Below are positions 53,050-54,788 of a DNA stretch of 54,788 bases, one piece after another. The position numbers were made by a program, and so were the translations under genes. How positions within the stretch are numbered: the stretch's first letter is position 1; the number at the start of each line of letters is the position of its first letter. The notes below the pieces were generated by a model. The model searched no databases. It was given only the letters and a program-made list of their open reading frames with translations, and had not been told where the DNA came from. The DNA is taken from assembly GCA_012034575.1 (NCBI GenBank), contig JAAUPF010000019.1:1-54788 (forward strand), in the 5' to 3' direction. Origin of the DNA: Richelia sp. CSU_2_1 (GTDB lineage Bacteria; Cyanobacteriota; Cyanobacteriia; Cyanobacteriales; Microcoleaceae).

Positions 53050-54264
53050 TTAACCTATCAGTTTGGCAACTCGAAAAGCAGAAGTAATCGCACCTTCATG
53101 CAAGCCATCGCCTAAATAAGCTCCCGCATGATAGGTATGGTTTTCTCCATTAGTGGCAACTACTTCATCTCGATAGCGAAAAGATTCAGTAGTATACAAT
53201 GGAGTGTGATGTTGCTGAACGTGAACTATCCGATCGCACGCGATCGATTCTTCCAATTGAAATGATAAGAAATAAGGCTCTGAGGGTGAGATGTTGCAAA
53301 GCTGATTCAAATAGCTGTTGTATCCCCATTGAGTATCTGTTTGGAAGAAATCAAATTCCGAGGGATGGTAGATGCCGTTCCTATCATACATCGAAGTATC
53401 CTGATGGATGATAGTGTTTGCATAATTCGCTTGCCAAGCGGAAAAACGTTTGATTTCCGCATCAGTTGGATCGGCTAATAGTGCCATCACTCGATCGGGC
53501 GGTGTGGCAAATACTATTTTATCAAACTCTTGGATTTCTCCAGTCGATCGCTCGATCGTCACTGTATCTATGCTGCGGTAAATGTTGGCAATATCTGCAT
53601 TCACCAAGACTTCGCCTTTAAAACGTTCCAGGATTTTTTCAATGTAGGAATATACCCCGCCTTCTATCCTGAACCAGTTGACTAAAACGTAATCGCGCAA
53701 CATCGGCATTGCCAATTCTGCGGGAAAGTTGTCAATCAGTTCAAACCGCATTGAGTAACTGTACATTGTCAGTAACTTCAGCCAAATACTGCCGATACAT
53801 TGGCTGTTAAGATATCCAGCAAGCGGTCGATCGCAAAAATCTTTCATCTTGGCAAATCGCGTTTTGATCCACAATCCGGCAGCACGGGCGTACATACTAT
53901 CGTATCGCAAATATTCAATCAAACGTTGCAAACCCTTGCAGTTATTTTCGATCGCCACTCCTGATAAAATGTGACTGCCTTGTTTGAAGAACAAAGCCGA
54001 ACCGATATTGACAGGTTTTAGTTCAACTCCTAGCTCTTGCATGAGAGCGATGAAGTTGTAAAATATGCTAGGAAATTCTAGCACTCCACTTTCTAAAATT
54101 TCAGTGCAATTAGATTGACTGGGCCGCACATTTTTGTTGAGCGTGCGAATGTGTCCGCCTAAGATAGGCTGATTTTCAAACACCGTAACGTGATGCCCTT
54201 GTTTGTCGAGCAGGTAAGCAGTTGCCATACCGCTAGATCCACCACCGATGACCGCAATTCTCAT
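53050..54264 (-). CDS. FAD-dependent oxidoreductase (amine-oxidase-like)
   Basis: 404 residues, ATG at 54264. The dinucleotide-binding motif is GGGSSG at 7-12, and Glu at VTVFENQ ends the FAD strand. The rest is an NAD(P)-binding Rossmann-like flavoprotein of the phytoene-desaturase/amine-oxidase family (GGHIRTLNKNV, IVFATPPDRVMALL, HTYHAGAYLGDGLHEGAI). The substrate is unknown; a carotenoid- or lipid-related desaturase is possible. The stop TAA (53050-53052) is followed by a TTGATAG array. Upstream lies a GAAGGAA array. Confidence 0.85.
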   Translation of the reverse strand: MRIAVIGGGSSGMATAYLLDKQGHHVTVFENQPILGGHIRTLNKNVRPSQSNCTEILESGVLEFPSIFYNFIALMQELGVELKPVNIGSALFFKQGSHILSGVAIENNCKGLQRLIEYLRYDSMYARAAGLWIKTRFAKMKDFCDRPLAGYLNSQCIGSIWLKLLTMYSYSMRFELIDNFPAELAMPMLRDYVLVNWFRIEGGVYSYIEKILERFKGEVLVNADIANIYRSIDTVTIERSTGEIQEFDKIVFATPPDRVMALLADPTDAEIKRFSAWQANYANTIIHQDTSMYDRNGIYHPSEFDFFQTDTQWGYNSYLNQLCNISPSEPYFLSFQLEESIACDRIVHVQQHHTPLYTTESFRYRDEVVATNGENHTYHAGAYLGDGLHEGAITSAFRVAKLIG

Positions 54265-54788
54265 AGATTACCTCCAAATTGTCGATCGGATGTAAATAGA
54301 AGGAAGAAGGAAGAAGGAAGAAGGAAGAAGGAAGAAGGAAGAGGGAAGAAGGAAAAAGAAGGAAAAAGGAAAAAAGTAACAAGCAGGTGTTAGTTAATGT
54401 AGGGTGTGTCGCTGCGATAATTCTCGCTTAATTATGAGTATCTTAATAGCGACACACCGCACCGCTTTTTGGTATTGCGAGTTCGTCAAAAAAAACAGGT
54501 TTTTGTCGCCGAATTTGCGAACTGTGACGGAGTCTTTTCGTAAAAAAACTGATTTCTCGGCCTTAGTGCATCAGCCCTGTTTATCTTAAAAAAGGAAAAA
54601 TTGTAAAGCTTCCCGTCTTTTCACCTTACAAAAGATGACTCTCAAAGTCCCTCTTCTTAAGGGGGATTTAGGAGATCTAAATCCTCTCAAAGTCCCCCTT
54701 CTTAAGGGGGAGTTTAGGGGGATCTAAATTCTCTACAAACGTCCCCTTTTGAAGGGGAGTTAGGGGATCTAAGTCCTCTCAAAGTCCC
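54265..54788. other. Terminal intergenic region with purine array and hairpin tandem repeat
   Basis: GAAGGAA heptamers at 54298-54376. From about 54640 to the window end, two or more units of the type CTCTCAAAGTCCC...TTAAGGGGG...GATCTAAAT, period about 46 bp, with a hairpin CCCCCTTCTTAAGGGGG. The core is related to the repeat at 21567-21985. It continues past the window. Confidence 0.75.

Overview
The window comes from a filamentous cyanobacterium, most likely a non-heterocystous Oscillatoriales such as Microcoleus, Oscillatoria or Phormidium. The evidence is the very dense HIP1-type palindrome (GCGATCGC and CGATCG), a ycf3 photosystem I assembly gene, a PedR-like LuxR regulator, and many arrays of 7-bp short tandem repeats between genes. 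I saw no tRNA, rRNA, CRISPR array, prophage or intact transposase gene.

Layout. 1-14741 holds two paralogous giant surface or secreted proteins on the minus strand (DUF4347, L-type lectin-like domain, DUF11 repeats; the second copy adds cadherin-like repeats, a Pro-Val linker and an RTX calcium-binding tail). Between them, on the plus strand, lie a small membrane protein, a von Willebrand A protein with a Ro60/TROVE-like layout, and a partner protein ending in a Fis-like HTH. 15178-17220 is a PadR regulator diverging from a DUF4188-like gene, followed by a degenerate SDR gene. 17364-25492 is mostly housekeeping: HtpX protease, a B12-binding radical SAM protein, an epimerase, a membrane protein related to plant At5g03900, a P-loop kinase, ycf3 and gatC. 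25721-31516 carries a MASE1 histidine kinase and two adjacent MscS-type channels, one with a cyclic-nucleotide-binding domain. 31596-36523 has an acetyltransferase and two family 2 glycosyltransferases of the type used for exported polysaccharide, plus a CDF transporter and a truncated TPR gene. 36875-47565 contains cobU, an ABC1 kinase, a second hexapeptide acyltransferase, a C39-type peptidase, an M16 peptidase, aqpZ, gluconokinase and a fructokinase-like gene. 48003-54264 has the PedR-like regulator, a small conserved gene, a C5 cytosine methyltransferase fused to an Uma2 remnant, a YdeP-type molybdopterin oxidoreductase and an FAD oxidoreductase.

Two features run through the whole window. 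First, five genes are split by small indels where both halves of a recognisable protein lie in different frames (near 5650, 13278, 17110, 22701 and 46050). Four look like one-base deletions and the fifth like a two-base deletion or one-base insertion. Either the assembly has indel errors or this genome carries many fresh frameshifts, so the 'split genes' need care. Second, the intergenic repeats have a 7-bp unit in at least seven unrelated sequence families. The TTGACAG-type arrays start at or just after stop codons, in the orientation that puts stop codons in all three frames.

Functional links I can support are limited. The vWA/HTH pair looks like one module. The PadR regulator probably controls the DUF4188 promoter through two matching palindromes. 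The MscS genes form a two-gene operon. The large adhesins and the polysaccharide genes fit a surface or biofilm role.
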